DNA of 64,000 nt from a virus. The translations under genes and the position numbers were made by a program. How positions within the stretch are numbered: position 1 is the first letter of the stretch; every line of letters begins with the position of its first letter. Below are positions 7,618-15,195 of the stretch, one piece after another. The notes below the pieces were generated by a model. It saw only the letters and a list, made by a program, of their open reading frames with translations. It was not told where the DNA came from and searched no databases. Where the stretch lies: positions 62,001-126,000 of the IMG/VR virus record IMGVR_UViG_3300029319_007985; one strand, given 5' to 3'.

Positions 7618-7987
7618 AGAGATTAAATCTTACGATGAATGCACGTGGTTAGGAAATGACAAACCGATTTATGAAAATAAATTTTGTGCTATTTTCAAGG
7701 ATAGGTACCCTGTAACGAAAGGACATCTACTATTTGTACCAAAAAAAAATGACGTACATGAAATTGGCGAAACCTATAAACTGGCGTACATATATGGCCA
7801 AAGGGGTATAGAAGACGGAACATGGACAGGATATAATTTAGGGCAGAATCTCGGAAGATCTGCAGGACAAAGCATATTTTGGCCACACATACATCTTATA
7901 CCTAGATTAGATGGCGACAGTGATCCAAATAAACACAATGGTGTAAGACTAGCACATCCGTCAGGTGATCACACTAACTATTACTGA
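7580..7987 (+). CDS. HIT-family protein with variant histidine triad
   Basis: 135 residues. 'FKDRYPVTKGHLLFVPKK' is the HIT N-terminal strand pair, and 'GQNLGRSAGQSIFWPHIHL' plus 'IPR' is the C-terminal signature. In standard HIT proteins the triad is H-x-H-x-H; here the first position is Trp (W101) while the presumed nucleophile H103 and H105 remain. HIT enzymes hydrolyse or transfer nucleotides (AMP-X, Ap4A), so nucleotide hydrolase activity is possible but altered. Its start overlaps the previous gene by 38 bases, which is unusually long for this window. Confidence 0.78.
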   Translation: MQSIKPTYKKPFEEIKSYDECTWLGNDKPIYENKFCAIFKDRYPVTKGHLLFVPKKNDVHEIGETYKLAYIYGQRGIEDGTWTGYNLGQNLGRSAGQSIFWPHIHLIPRLDGDSDPNKHNGVRLAHPSGDHTNYY

Positions 7988-8265
7988 TGCCAAAGAAAAA
8001 AAGAAAGTTAAAGAAACCTCGCCTGTATTCAGAAGGCAAAATTTATGTTAGTCCCGATGGCGGAGAAACTGTCTATGAACAAAAAAGAGATGGTTCAAGA
8101 GGACCTTTGATAGAAAAAAGTGAATTGGCAAAAGATGTTGAGACTGCTCAGTCGGAGATGGAGATGCATGGTGTTTATGCAATTCAACTTAGAAAGAAAG
8201 TCCCTGCATTAAAAAAAGCCTGGGACAAGTATAAATTAATTTGGAATATGGTGCACAATGACTAA
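7987..8265 (+). CDS. Small basic protein, unknown
   Basis: 92 residues with a very basic start ('MPKKKRKLKKPRLY'), which could bind nucleic acid, then 'YVSPDGGETVYEQKRDGS' and a helical C-terminus. It overlaps the HIT stop by one base and the next gene by 8 bases. No family recognised. Confidence 0.6.
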   Translation: MPKKKRKLKKPRLYSEGKIYVSPDGGETVYEQKRDGSRGPLIEKSELAKDVETAQSEMEMHGVYAIQLRKKVPALKKAWDKYKLIWNMVHND

Positions 8266-8899
8266 GTTTGTTTCTATTATAGGAAACGGTGAAAGTAGAT
8301 TGGGTTTCGATCTTACTCCACTTAAAAGTTTTTCGACAGTTGTCGGCTGTAATGCACAGTTTAGAGATTACAATTTTGATTATTTTGTTTGTGCGGATAG
8401 GCATATGTGTCAGGAGGCAGTCAACGCGGTTGGAAAGAACACCACAATATACACTAGAGATAAATGGCACAAGCAGTTTGCGATGTGGCCAAATGTGAAG
8501 CCTTTACCAACTTTGCCTTACGAAGGTGATAAAAGACAAGATGAACCATTCCACTGGGGTACCGGACCATATGCTGGTGTTGTGGCGGCTTCTTTCAAAC
8601 CAAAAGCAGTATTCATGCTAGGTTTTGATCTGTATCCTTTGCCTGGAGCGGATAAAAACAAAGATAATAACATTTATAGGAACTCTAAAGGATACACATA
8701 TATTAAAAGGCCAGTTGATCCAAGATATTGGATACACCAATTTGGAAAATTATTTGAACATGTTAGTTGTAGATGGGTCATCGTCAATCAAAAAGATTGG
8801 AAAATGCCCGATGAATGGAGTAAGCATAAAAATGTTTTTCAAGAAAGTTATGAAGGAATGGCAAAATTTATACAAAAACAGTTGACAAAATCTAAATAA
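8258..8899 (+). CDS. Phage protein of the 'IGNGESR' family (DUF115/glycosyltransferase-like), copy 1
   Basis: 213 residues. 'SIIGNGESRLGFDLTPLKSF', 'VVGCNAQFRDYNFDYFVCAD' and 'VFMLGFDLYPL' form an alternating beta-alpha Rossmann-like pattern seen in DUF115-type proteins linked to glycan transfer. A clear paralogue lies at 15537-16376 with the same IGNGESR, GCNA-x-(F/Y)RD and (L/F)-x-(F/D)-(D/L) landmarks. Substrate unknown; modification of phage or host glycans is a guess. Confidence 0.65.
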   Translation: MTKFVSIIGNGESRLGFDLTPLKSFSTVVGCNAQFRDYNFDYFVCADRHMCQEAVNAVGKNTTIYTRDKWHKQFAMWPNVKPLPTLPYEGDKRQDEPFHWGTGPYAGVVAASFKPKAVFMLGFDLYPLPGADKNKDNNIYRNSKGYTYIKRPVDPRYWIHQFGKLFEHVSCRWVIVNQKDWKMPDEWSKHKNVFQESYEGMAKFIQKQLTKSK

Positions 8900-8909
8900 C
8901 TGCTATAGT
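8882..8909 (+). promoter_or_regulatory. Sigma70-like promoter inside the end of the preceding gene
   Basis: TTGACA at 8882-8887, a 16-base spacer and TATAGT at 8904-8909; the ATG follows at 8915, so the predicted +1 is on the start codon. The spacer also contains the late-type octamer TCTAAATA (8891-8898), which could allow both early and late expression. Confidence 0.7.
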
Positions 8910-8914
8910 AACTT

Positions 8915-9220
8915 ATGTTTGAAAATATAAAAGAAAATGAAATAATTGCACTAAAATTTTCCACAGGAGAAGAAGTGTTGGCCACGTTTAAAAGAGAAGA
9001 CAACATGACGATTTCAATCGTGAAAGGCCTTGTTTTGATGCAAGGTCCACAGGGTATAGCACTTGGAACCTTTTTTAGTACAGCAGATCCCGAAAAAGAA
9101 ATAGCATTGAACAGAAATTTAATACTCAGTGCCGCGGAACTTAATCCTAAACTTAAAGACCAATACAATAATGTTTTTAGTAAAATAAAAACACAACCTA
9201 AACCATCAATTATTACATGA
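8915..9220 (+). CDS. LSm/Hfq-like small phage protein (inferred)
   Basis: 101 residues. 'NEIIALKFSTGEEVLATFKRED' followed by 'MTISIVKGLVLMQG' resembles the Sm1 strand arrangement of the small LSm-like proteins widespread in T4-like marine phages (x-TGEEVxA- then bent strands, then a C-terminal helix containing 'LKDQYNNVF'). If the fold is right it may bind RNA and influence message stability. It heads an operon with a leaderless-type promoter and overlaps the next ATG. Confidence 0.6.
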   Translation: MFENIKENEIIALKFSTGEEVLATFKREDNMTISIVKGLVLMQGPQGIALGTFFSTADPEKEIALNRNLILSAAELNPKLKDQYNNVFSKIKTQPKPSIIT

Positions 9221-9453
9221 AGTCAAAACACAAAAAAGCAATAATGTGTTTGGTAGACACAACAGAAGCAATACTAAATGTTTTCCAAAAACATAAGATT
9301 AATCCTGATAAAGTTGCTGAACATTATGAATTCAAGGTTTTGGTTCATTTACTGAAAACAATAATTGATGGACAGTCTGGTATACCAAATTCATTACACG
9401 AAAAATTGAAAGATTTAGATCTTGACAAAACACCTAGTCATACAGTACACTAA
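9217..9453 (+). CDS. Small helical protein, unknown
   Basis: 78 residues, ATGA-coupled to the LSm-like gene. All-helical composition ('TTEAILNVFQKHKINPDKVAEH'), no signal or membrane segment. No family recognised. The 65 bases after it contain an imperfect inverted repeat (AGAGGA ... TCCCTCT, about 9459-9485), which could be a weak terminator. Confidence 0.6.
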   Translation: MKSKHKKAIMCLVDTTEAILNVFQKHKINPDKVAEHYEFKVLVHLLKTIIDGQSGIPNSLHEKLKDLDLDKTPSHTVH

Positions 9454-9518
9454 CACTAGAGGACTTTAAGACAATCATCCCTCTTTAAACATTCTGCTTG
9501 TCATCAAAGGAGAAAAAG

Positions 9519-9962
9519 ATGGCATACTATTCAAGTAAAACATATGATCACAATGAAGGACTAAGTTGCGCTTTCAGGCAGTGGAAAGCAACACACAGTC
9601 ATTGCCGTTGGATTCATGGATACGCACTTGCAGTAAAGTTGACTTTCGGTTCCCACAAACTTGACGATAGAAATTGGGTGCAGGATTTTGGAGGCTTAAA
9701 AGACATCAAGTTATGGTTGAAACAAATGTTTGATCATACTTTATGTATTGCTGAAGATGATCCGGAACTGGACAAATTCAAAGAATTACATGCAAAAGAT
9801 TTATGTGACTTAAGAATTGTTCCTGCTGTAGGTTGCGAAAAATTTGCTGAACTGATCTACAATCACGTAAGTAAGATTGTAAACAACGACAGAATATGGT
9901 TAGAATCTGTCGAAGTCAAAGAGCACAGCGGCAATGGAGCAGTATTTAAAAGACAAAATTAA
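9519..9962 (+). CDS. queD: 6-carboxytetrahydropterin synthase-like (QueD) enzyme
   Basis: 147 residues from the ATG at 9519, selected over an in-frame upstream start because AAAGGAG (9506-9512) sits at ideal spacing. It has the pterin synthase core: 'SCAFRQWKATHSHCRWIHGY' carries the Cys and the His zinc ligands (ATH and IHG; the usual HGH reads HGY here, a variant I associate with alphaproteobacterial relatives), 'WVQDFGGLKDI' is the D-F-G segment, 'FDHTLC' the catalytic His region and 'VEVKEHSGNGA' the C-terminal Glu. Known role: second step from GTP to 7-carboxy-7-deazaguanine (preQ0/queuosine pathway). With the TGT/DpdA-like gene at 63213 it suggests 7-deazaguanine modification of phage DNA. 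Confidence 0.88.
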   Translation: MAYYSSKTYDHNEGLSCAFRQWKATHSHCRWIHGYALAVKLTFGSHKLDDRNWVQDFGGLKDIKLWLKQMFDHTLCIAEDDPELDKFKELHAKDLCDLRIVPAVGCEKFAELIYNHVSKIVNNDRIWLESVEVKEHSGNGAVFKRQN

Positions 9963-11082
9963 AGTTACTTTATCTGGAGATAAGGATTTAACCTATACAA
10001 TAAAATTGTATGATAATGATTTTGTTGTTAGATGGTTGAAACATTTCAAAGAAATACTGAGAAATAATTTAATACTTGAAAAAAATTATTGCTTTTTAGG
10101 ATTTGCAGACTCAAAAAGAGATTTGAAATATCTTTGTAACGAGTTAAATTCTGCCGTCAAACAAATAAATGATTTCAATCAAACTAAACAATGGCAAAAT
10201 GCAGGATTGGCATCATATCATATAAAAAATGTTTTCAGTCCCGAGGACTTTATGCATGATGAAAACCTTCCTGTAGGCAATGCACGTGATGGTGTGACCA
10301 AAGAACAAACACTTGGCTGTAGACTTAAACATGAAGCCTGTAACATTCTGCATAGATATTTTGAAGATCTCCAAGGACAGGCATGGAGCCTTTCTGAATA
10401 TTATTTTAAGGCAGATAATGAAACAAAATATGCAATAAGACAGTTGAACAACCTGTGCCATGAAATAGAAAACTGGGTAAGTGCCTTTAGAAAATCCAAG
10501 TATGAGCCTGAATGGATGCGGCCATCTCAGATAACAACATTTTTACATGCTCCAAGATCTCCTTTAAAAGAAAAAGATTATGTTTTATTTAAAAAAAATA
10601 GATACGATCGAGAACTTGGTGGTGTTTACTTACATTGGTCGCAGGTCGGAAAAACTCTATATGAAGTTTGGCGTGATAACGATGAGGCAGTTGGAGAAGG
10701 TGGAATCAATCACCAGCAGTTGTTTTCAGGTGAATTTGATATTGATTGGGGCCAAACAATAACTGAAAAACTTGATTTCAAAAAAGAAGAAACAAGAGAA
10801 TTTAAAAGTTGGCTTGAGAAAAATGGATTTGATTGGGAAGATGATAAACTAGCCTTGGGTTACATCAAATTAGGACAAGTGGATCTTGAATCATCCTTTG
10901 GTACCACAAATTTTTTAGAGGTGCATAGCAAAATGATAGACTGCTTAAATATTAGTAAAATAGAATTGATTGGATCGGAAAATGTTACTGCAAAATACAA
11001 TTACAGTTTGTCTGACCCAGATTGGAAAAAATTACAGATAGGTGAACTTAAAAAAGGATATGAATCACATAGTTTGCGTTAA
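9934..11082 (+). CDS. Conserved large phage protein, unknown
   Basis: 382 residues, starting 29 bases before the queD stop. It begins with beta strands ('KIKVTLSGDKDLTYTIKLYDND'), then helices rich in Trp/His and a mixed C-terminus ('LALGYIKLGQVDLESSFG'). I recognise no catalytic motif. The layout is like conserved hypothetical proteins of T4-like marine phages, but I cannot name a family. Confidence 0.6.
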   Translation: MEQYLKDKIKVTLSGDKDLTYTIKLYDNDFVVRWLKHFKEILRNNLILEKNYCFLGFADSKRDLKYLCNELNSAVKQINDFNQTKQWQNAGLASYHIKNVFSPEDFMHDENLPVGNARDGVTKEQTLGCRLKHEACNILHRYFEDLQGQAWSLSEYYFKADNETKYAIRQLNNLCHEIENWVSAFRKSKYEPEWMRPSQITTFLHAPRSPLKEKDYVLFKKNRYDRELGGVYLHWSQVGKTLYEVWRDNDEAVGEGGINHQQLFSGEFDIDWGQTITEKLDFKKEETREFKSWLEKNGFDWEDDKLALGYIKLGQVDLESSFGTTNFLEVHSKMIDCLNISKIELIGSENVTAKYNYSLSDPDWKKLQIGELKKGYESHSLR

Positions 11083-11755
11083 ATGGGGCAACAAGTACAT
11101 TAGTCAGTATGTCAATGTTCTTAAGAGTATGATCACTAGGCACACTACAGTGCCTTTCCAATTTCATTGTTTTACAGAAGATAAGAAGGGACTAGATGCT
11201 GACATCAACATCATTCCTTTTCCAAATGGTACACACATTAAAAGTTGGTGGAGCAAACTTGCCATGTTCCAGAACGACATTGGCATAAAAGGAACGATAT
11301 TATACTTGGACCTTGATGTTATTGTTTTTAGAAATATTGATGAATTGTTTTCTTATAATCCAGGAAAATTCATGATCATTAGAGATTTCAACAGATGTAG
11401 AGTGGCGGACTGGCGGCAAAGCAATTCAAGTATCATGCGTTGGGAAACAGGCACAATGAATTATCTATGGAATAATTTTAATGCTAACCCTAATAAAGCA
11501 ATAGGAAGAATGCATGGAGATCAAGACTGGATAATGAAAGAGGCAACCAAGGATATTAACCATTGGCCTGATGAATGGATACGTTCATACAAATGGGAAA
11601 TGATGGGTCGCAAAGACACAAAGTTAAGAAGAGGAACCAAATACATTTTCGAACATCCACCAAAAATTGAAGATAATACCAAAATAGCGGTGTTTCATGG
11701 CGAACCAAAACCATTCAACTGCGGTGATCAATTTGTAATTGACAATTGGAAGTAA
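11060..11755 (+). CDS. Glycosyltransferase (GT-A fold, DxD motif)
   Basis: 231 residues from ATG 11060; an in-frame GTG at 11042 is the alternative. 'YLDLDVIVFRNIDELF' carries the D-x-D metal/sugar-nucleotide motif of GT8/GT32-like enzymes, and 'GDQDWI' downstream is the usual acceptor-side Asp segment. 'TIAVFHGEPKP'-type end ('IAVFHGEPKPF') is also typical. Likely transfers a sugar to a phage component (DNA base, virion protein) or host surface glycan. It overlaps the preceding unknown gene by 23 bases. Confidence 0.8.
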   Translation: MNHIVCVKWGNKYISQYVNVLKSMITRHTTVPFQFHCFTEDKKGLDADINIIPFPNGTHIKSWWSKLAMFQNDIGIKGTILYLDLDVIVFRNIDELFSYNPGKFMIIRDFNRCRVADWRQSNSSIMRWETGTMNYLWNNFNANPNKAIGRMHGDQDWIMKEATKDINHWPDEWIRSYKWEMMGRKDTKLRRGTKYIFEHPPKIEDNTKIAVFHGEPKPFNCGDQFVIDNWK

Positions 11756-11766
11756 TCTGTTAAAAT
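11739..11766 (+). promoter_or_regulatory. Sigma70-like promoter placing +1 on the UvsE ATG
   Basis: TTGACA at 11739-11744, 16-base spacer ending AATCTGT, TAAAAT at 11761-11766; the ATG at 11773 is exactly 7 bases after the -10. It lies across the glycosyltransferase stop codon. Confidence 0.72.
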
Positions 11767-11772
11767 AACAAC

Positions 11773-12819
11773 ATGCGTATAGGTTTTTGCTGTAAATGGC
11801 TTAATGATAGATCTGAGTTTGGTGGAATGAAAGTCAATGCCAAGGATCGCGAATTAAATGGTAGGTCCACCACAATGCGTTGGCTGAGAGAACATCCAAA
11901 TGACGCAGAGCAAAGACAATGGGACATTATGAATCACAATGCGGCCGCGGCCAAAAGAATGGTCGAGCGTGTTGGTAGTCTACCACCTGAACGTAGAATG
12001 GTACGACTAGGATCTGAAATGTTACAAGGCTACACAGAAAAAAATTGGAAGTCCTGGTGGCAACAAAAAGAAATACAAGATCATTGTGCCAAGATATTTG
12101 CGCCAGTTGGTGAGACTGCAAGACGTCTGGACGTCAAAGTAAGTTTTCATCCCGGACAATTTTGTTGTCTGTCTAGTGTAAATCCTGACATAGTAGAAAG
12201 ATCGATAGAAGAATTTGAATACCATGTTGACATGGCCCGTTGGATGGGATATGGAAAGACATGGCATGATGGTTGCAAGGTGAATGTACATATCTCTGGC
12301 AAACATGGGCCGGAAGGACTACTAAAAGTATTTCCAAGGCTATCCAAAGAAGCAAGGAACTTGATCACAATAGAAAATGACGAGATGGGGCATGGACTGG
12401 AAGATACATTACAAGTTGCACATAAGATTGCCTTAGTTTTAGATATTCATCATCACTGGATACGAGCAGAAGAATATATCGATCCAAATGACGACAGAGT
12501 CAAGAAAGTGATAGATAGTTGGCGAGGTGTAAGGCCCACTCTACATTATTCATACAGCAGAGATGAACACCTCAAACCAGCAGGACTAGGTGACAAAATG
12601 CATACAGAAATGCATGATATCAAAATGTTATTAGAAAGAGGATGTAAAAAACAAAAATTACGGGCACACTCTGACCTACTTCCAAATGCAAAAGTAAATG
12701 ACTGGGCATTGAGTTTTGGTGAAAATTTTGATATACAAACAGAGGCCAAAGGTAAGAACATGGCCGCTGAGCAACTGTACGACCAGTGGCTAAATATCAA
12801 TAATGGAGCCAATATCTAA
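11773..12819 (+). CDS. uvsE: UV damage endonuclease (UvdE/UvsE family)
   Basis: 348 residues, full length for the family. 'MRIGFCCKW' opens the TIM barrel. 'RLGSEML', 'HPGQFCCLSS', 'KVNVHISGKHG', 'ITIENDEMGHGLED', 'LDIHHHWI' and 'LHYSYSRDEH' place the conserved His, Glu and Asp metal ligands of UvdE. The enzyme nicks DNA 5' to UV photoproducts and other distortions, starting light-independent repair. A phage copy would protect DNA in sunlit water, a role filled by DenV in T4. It has its own leaderless-type promoter; its end overlaps the next gene by 17 bases. Confidence 0.93.
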   Translation: MRIGFCCKWLNDRSEFGGMKVNAKDRELNGRSTTMRWLREHPNDAEQRQWDIMNHNAAAAKRMVERVGSLPPERRMVRLGSEMLQGYTEKNWKSWWQQKEIQDHCAKIFAPVGETARRLDVKVSFHPGQFCCLSSVNPDIVERSIEEFEYHVDMARWMGYGKTWHDGCKVNVHISGKHGPEGLLKVFPRLSKEARNLITIENDEMGHGLEDTLQVAHKIALVLDIHHHWIRAEEYIDPNDDRVKKVIDSWRGVRPTLHYSYSRDEHLKPAGLGDKMHTEMHDIKMLLERGCKKQKLRAHSDLLPNAKVNDWALSFGENFDIQTEAKGKNMAAEQLYDQWLNINNGANI

Positions 12820-13102
12820 CTCAAAACACGTCGACGGTCTGTACAAAGCAGATGCCAAAAAAAAATTAACCATCTGCGAAGTCCATAGGAAATTATACAA
12901 TAAATTAAAAGGCACAGATCTTATGACCGACGAGGTGAGATATCTATTAGAACAGGGTTTCGTGATAGGAAAGAAAATGCATTATAGGTTGGCCAAGTAC
13001 AAACACAATTGGACGGAAGATGTGTATAAAGAAAACTTAAATGGTGACCATCAAAAAATCACACAAAACCAACCTATCGAATGGAAATGGCTGTCTAAAT
13101 AA
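12803..13102 (+). CDS. Small basic protein, unknown
   Basis: 99 residues, overlapping the uvsE end by 17 bases. Lys-rich and helical ('DAKKKLTICEVHRKLYNKLKG'), with a Trp-containing tail. No recognised domain. The late-type octamer for the following SOD gene overlaps its stop codon. Confidence 0.6.
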   Translation: MEPISNSKHVDGLYKADAKKKLTICEVHRKLYNKLKGTDLMTDEVRYLLEQGFVIGKKMHYRLAKYKHNWTEDVYKENLNGDHQKITQNQPIEWKWLSK

Positions 13103-13105
13103 ATA
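13098..13105 (+). promoter_or_regulatory. T4-late-type promoter octamer (AATAAATA) 5 bases before the SOD ATG
   Basis: AATAAATA, one mismatch from T4 TATAAATA. In T4 this box covers -13 to -6, which here puts +1 on the A of the ATG at 13111. No Shine-Dalgarno is present. Confidence 0.65.
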
Positions 13106-13110
13106 TAGAT

Positions 13111-13659
13111 ATGCATTACAGAGAATTTATTGATAAAAGTTGTCCAAGAACAAAAGCAGAAAGTTGTTCTTGTGAAAGCATTAAGACATTGTCTGAACAG
13201 GCGTCTGATATAAAAGCATTTGTAGAACTTCAACACAGCGACAAAGTAAAAGGCACAATACTATTGATGCAGAAGCCTGGAACTCCAACTATGATCAAAG
13301 GAAGGATAGAAGGACTAACACCTGGCGAACATGGATTTCACATACATGAATTTGGCGACATGAGTGATGGATGTAAGTCAATGGGAGGACATTATAATCC
13401 AGACGGAGTTGACCATGGCGATCTAGAACAGGGACACGTTGGTGATCTTGGAAATGTATCCGCTGATGATTCCGGCATAGCAGACTTTACGATTGTGGCC
13501 AAGAGAGTTGACCTTGTTGGCGACAGATCGGTTGTTGGACGGGGTATGGTAATACACAAGGATGAAGACGATCTTGGTCGAGGTGGAGACGCAGAGTCCA
13601 AAAAAACTGGTAACGCTGGTGATCGACTGGCCTGCGGTGTGATTGTAATTAAAGAATAA
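13111..13659 (+). CDS. sodC: Cu/Zn superoxide dismutase with possible capsid-targeting N-terminus
   Basis: 182 residues. Residues ~35-182 are a Cu/Zn SOD: copper ligands H77 and H79 in 'GFHIHEFGD', the bridging His in 'MGGHYNPDGVDHG', 'HVGDLGNV', and the electrostatic loop with active-site Arg ('ESKKTGNAGDRLACGVI'). It converts superoxide to peroxide and oxygen. There is no signal peptide. Instead the N-terminus 'MHYREFIDKSC' resembles the short capsid-targeting peptides of T4 internal proteins (Glu at 5, aromatic/aliphatic at 6) and recurs at other late genes in this window. The late promoter fits late, virion-linked expression. A packaged SOD is inference; cytoplasmic protection of the infected cell is the alternative. 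Confidence 0.92.
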   Translation: MHYREFIDKSCPRTKAESCSCESIKTLSEQASDIKAFVELQHSDKVKGTILLMQKPGTPTMIKGRIEGLTPGEHGFHIHEFGDMSDGCKSMGGHYNPDGVDHGDLEQGHVGDLGNVSADDSGIADFTIVAKRVDLVGDRSVVGRGMVIHKDEDDLGRGGDAESKKTGNAGDRLACGVIVIKE

Positions 13660-13671
13660 ATCAGTTATAAT
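13643..13671 (+). promoter_or_regulatory. Sigma70-like promoter placing +1 on the ATG
   Basis: TTGTAA at 13643-13648, 17-base spacer, TATAAT at 13666-13671; the ATG at 13678 is 7 bases after the -10. Confidence 0.6.
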
Positions 13672-13677
13672 AATTAA

Positions 13678-14517
13678 ATGGAAAACAATTCTTTATTGAG
13701 TTTTGGTTGTAGCCATATGTATGGCTGGGAACACAAAAGCACTGAAAACAATACCAAACCTAGCAAAGATGTCTATACCAATTTACTCGCTGAACATTAT
13801 AAGTTGAAACACTTTAATTTTGCCGAGGGAGGCGCCAGCAATCAAAGTATCGCAAGACAAGTTATATTTGGACTAGATTTCGAAAAAGAAAATAATTTAC
13901 AAAGCACCTATTGGATACAGTGGAGCAACTACGAGAGATTGGAGATTCCTTTTTTAAATTCAAAAAATTTAAGTAAAAATTGGCCTTACGTCCAAGTTTA
14001 TGCAGAACTTCTAAACACAACCAAGCAAAAACCACTGCTGAATTGGGCAGAAGCAATCTATAGAAACGTAGATAAGTTTGCCTGTTTACATTTGAGTCTG
14101 GCCTCAATCATACAAGTCAATAGTCTGCTAAGGCAAAAAAATAAAAAAGTAATAAACACCTTTGCACACACATGGGACCTTGACTGTAAAAAGTCAACAT
14201 ATTACATTAAAGACAACAACCTTAAGAACATGGACACCATGTACACAGATATGATATCAAAAGATAATAGTGATAAAGAGATGGTAGGTTCGTTGCTGTT
14301 AGGAAAAACTGGATCGGACTTTAAGGAATACGATCCTTATACGAAAAAACTTTGGAGTCTAGTTGATTCCTACGATTGGTTTGAATGGGGTGATAATAAC
14401 ATGGGATTCAAGCCATGGAGTGTGCAAAACGGGTACGGAGTCCATCCAGAAGGCCATCCTACTGAGAAAGCACACACTGAAGCATTCAATCTTATAAAAG
14501 AAAGAAAAATTATATAA
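13678..14517 (+). CDS. SGNH/GDSL hydrolase-like protein, copy 1
   Basis: 279 residues. 'LLSFGCSHMYGWE' is a block I-like Gly-x-Ser motif, 'AEGGASNQSIARQ' supplies the Gly/Asn blocks, and 'GVHPEGHPTEKAH' carries the C-terminal His pair. SGNH enzymes remove acyl or acetyl groups from carbohydrates and lipids. Two more proteins with the same three landmarks occur at 30257 and 49432. Possible role: deacetylation of host surface polysaccharide or of phage glycan. It is driven by a leaderless-type promoter. Confidence 0.75.
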   Translation: MENNSLLSFGCSHMYGWEHKSTENNTKPSKDVYTNLLAEHYKLKHFNFAEGGASNQSIARQVIFGLDFEKENNLQSTYWIQWSNYERLEIPFLNSKNLSKNWPYVQVYAELLNTTKQKPLLNWAEAIYRNVDKFACLHLSLASIIQVNSLLRQKNKKVINTFAHTWDLDCKKSTYYIKDNNLKNMDTMYTDMISKDNSDKEMVGSLLLGKTGSDFKEYDPYTKKLWSLVDSYDWFEWGDNNMGFKPWSVQNGYGVHPEGHPTEKAHTEAFNLIKERKII

Positions 14518-14518
14518 T

Positions 14519-14806
14519 ATGAAACCCAAAACTTTTAAATCATCTGACCTAAGCGGATACGATAAAAAATTCAAGCACAGCATTTATTTGAACAGTGATG
14601 GAGTTGTGGAAGATTACATCGACTGGTGCAGGAAAAATTGTAAAGGCCGTTGGGGATGGTGGTACGAGACCACTAGAGATTGGGACCTGCATTGGGACTC
14701 CAGTGGTAACAAGGCCTTTATGAGTTTCTCGAGAAGAAAAGAGGCCCTAAGTTTTTGGTTCCACAATTGCAAATTAATATATGACACAGATTACGGAAAA
14801 GATTGA
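14519..14806 (+). CDS. Trp-rich small phage protein, unknown
   Basis: 95 residues, one base after the SGNH stop. Contains 'WCRKNCKGRWGWWYETTRDW', unusually rich in Trp, plus a C-terminal helix. Probably a small globular protein conserved among phages; function unknown. Its end overlaps sufE by 26 bases. Confidence 0.6.
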   Translation: MKPKTFKSSDLSGYDKKFKHSIYLNSDGVVEDYIDWCRKNCKGRWGWWYETTRDWDLHWDSSGNKAFMSFSRRKEALSFWFHNCKLIYDTDYGKD

Positions 14807-15191
14807 GTATTGGGGATCTAATCTAAAGTTGTTAGAAGGCTTGGATAGATTCCAGTATATTATTGAACAGGCGAGGATGGCCAAACCAATGAACGAAAAA
14901 TTTAGAATACCTGAATTTCAGATACATGGTTGTGCAAGTAAACTTTGGGTGGTGCCAGAATTGAGGCAAGATCGATTGTTCCTTACTGTTGACAGTGACG
15001 CCTTCATAACTAAAGGGACCGCGGCAATAATTGCTGACATCTTTGATGGACAATCTCGAAGAGAAATAAGTCTTATAACAAAGGAAGACATCAGCAAATT
15101 AGGTATCATTGAAATATTGACTCCACAGAGGCAAAACGGCCTTTCAAACATGATAGGAACAATTCAGCGGTACGCAAAACAGGATAATTAA
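14781..15191 (+). CDS. sufE: SufE-like sulfur acceptor for Fe-S cluster assembly
   Basis: 136 residues, normal length. 'LEGLDRFQYIIEQARMAKP' followed by 'IHGCASKLWVV' is the SufE/CsdE signature; C51 is the persulfide-accepting Cys. 'FITKGTAAIIADIFDGQS' is the conserved second half. SufE takes sulfur from the cysteine desulfurase SufS and passes it to the scaffold. It lies 4 bases before an A-type carrier gene, so the phage carries both a sulfur donor partner and a cluster carrier. Confidence 0.92.
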   Translation: MTQITEKIEYWGSNLKLLEGLDRFQYIIEQARMAKPMNEKFRIPEFQIHGCASKLWVVPELRQDRLFLTVDSDAFITKGTAAIIADIFDGQSRREISLITKEDISKLGIIEILTPQRQNGLSNMIGTIQRYAKQDN

Positions 15192-15195
15192 TAAT

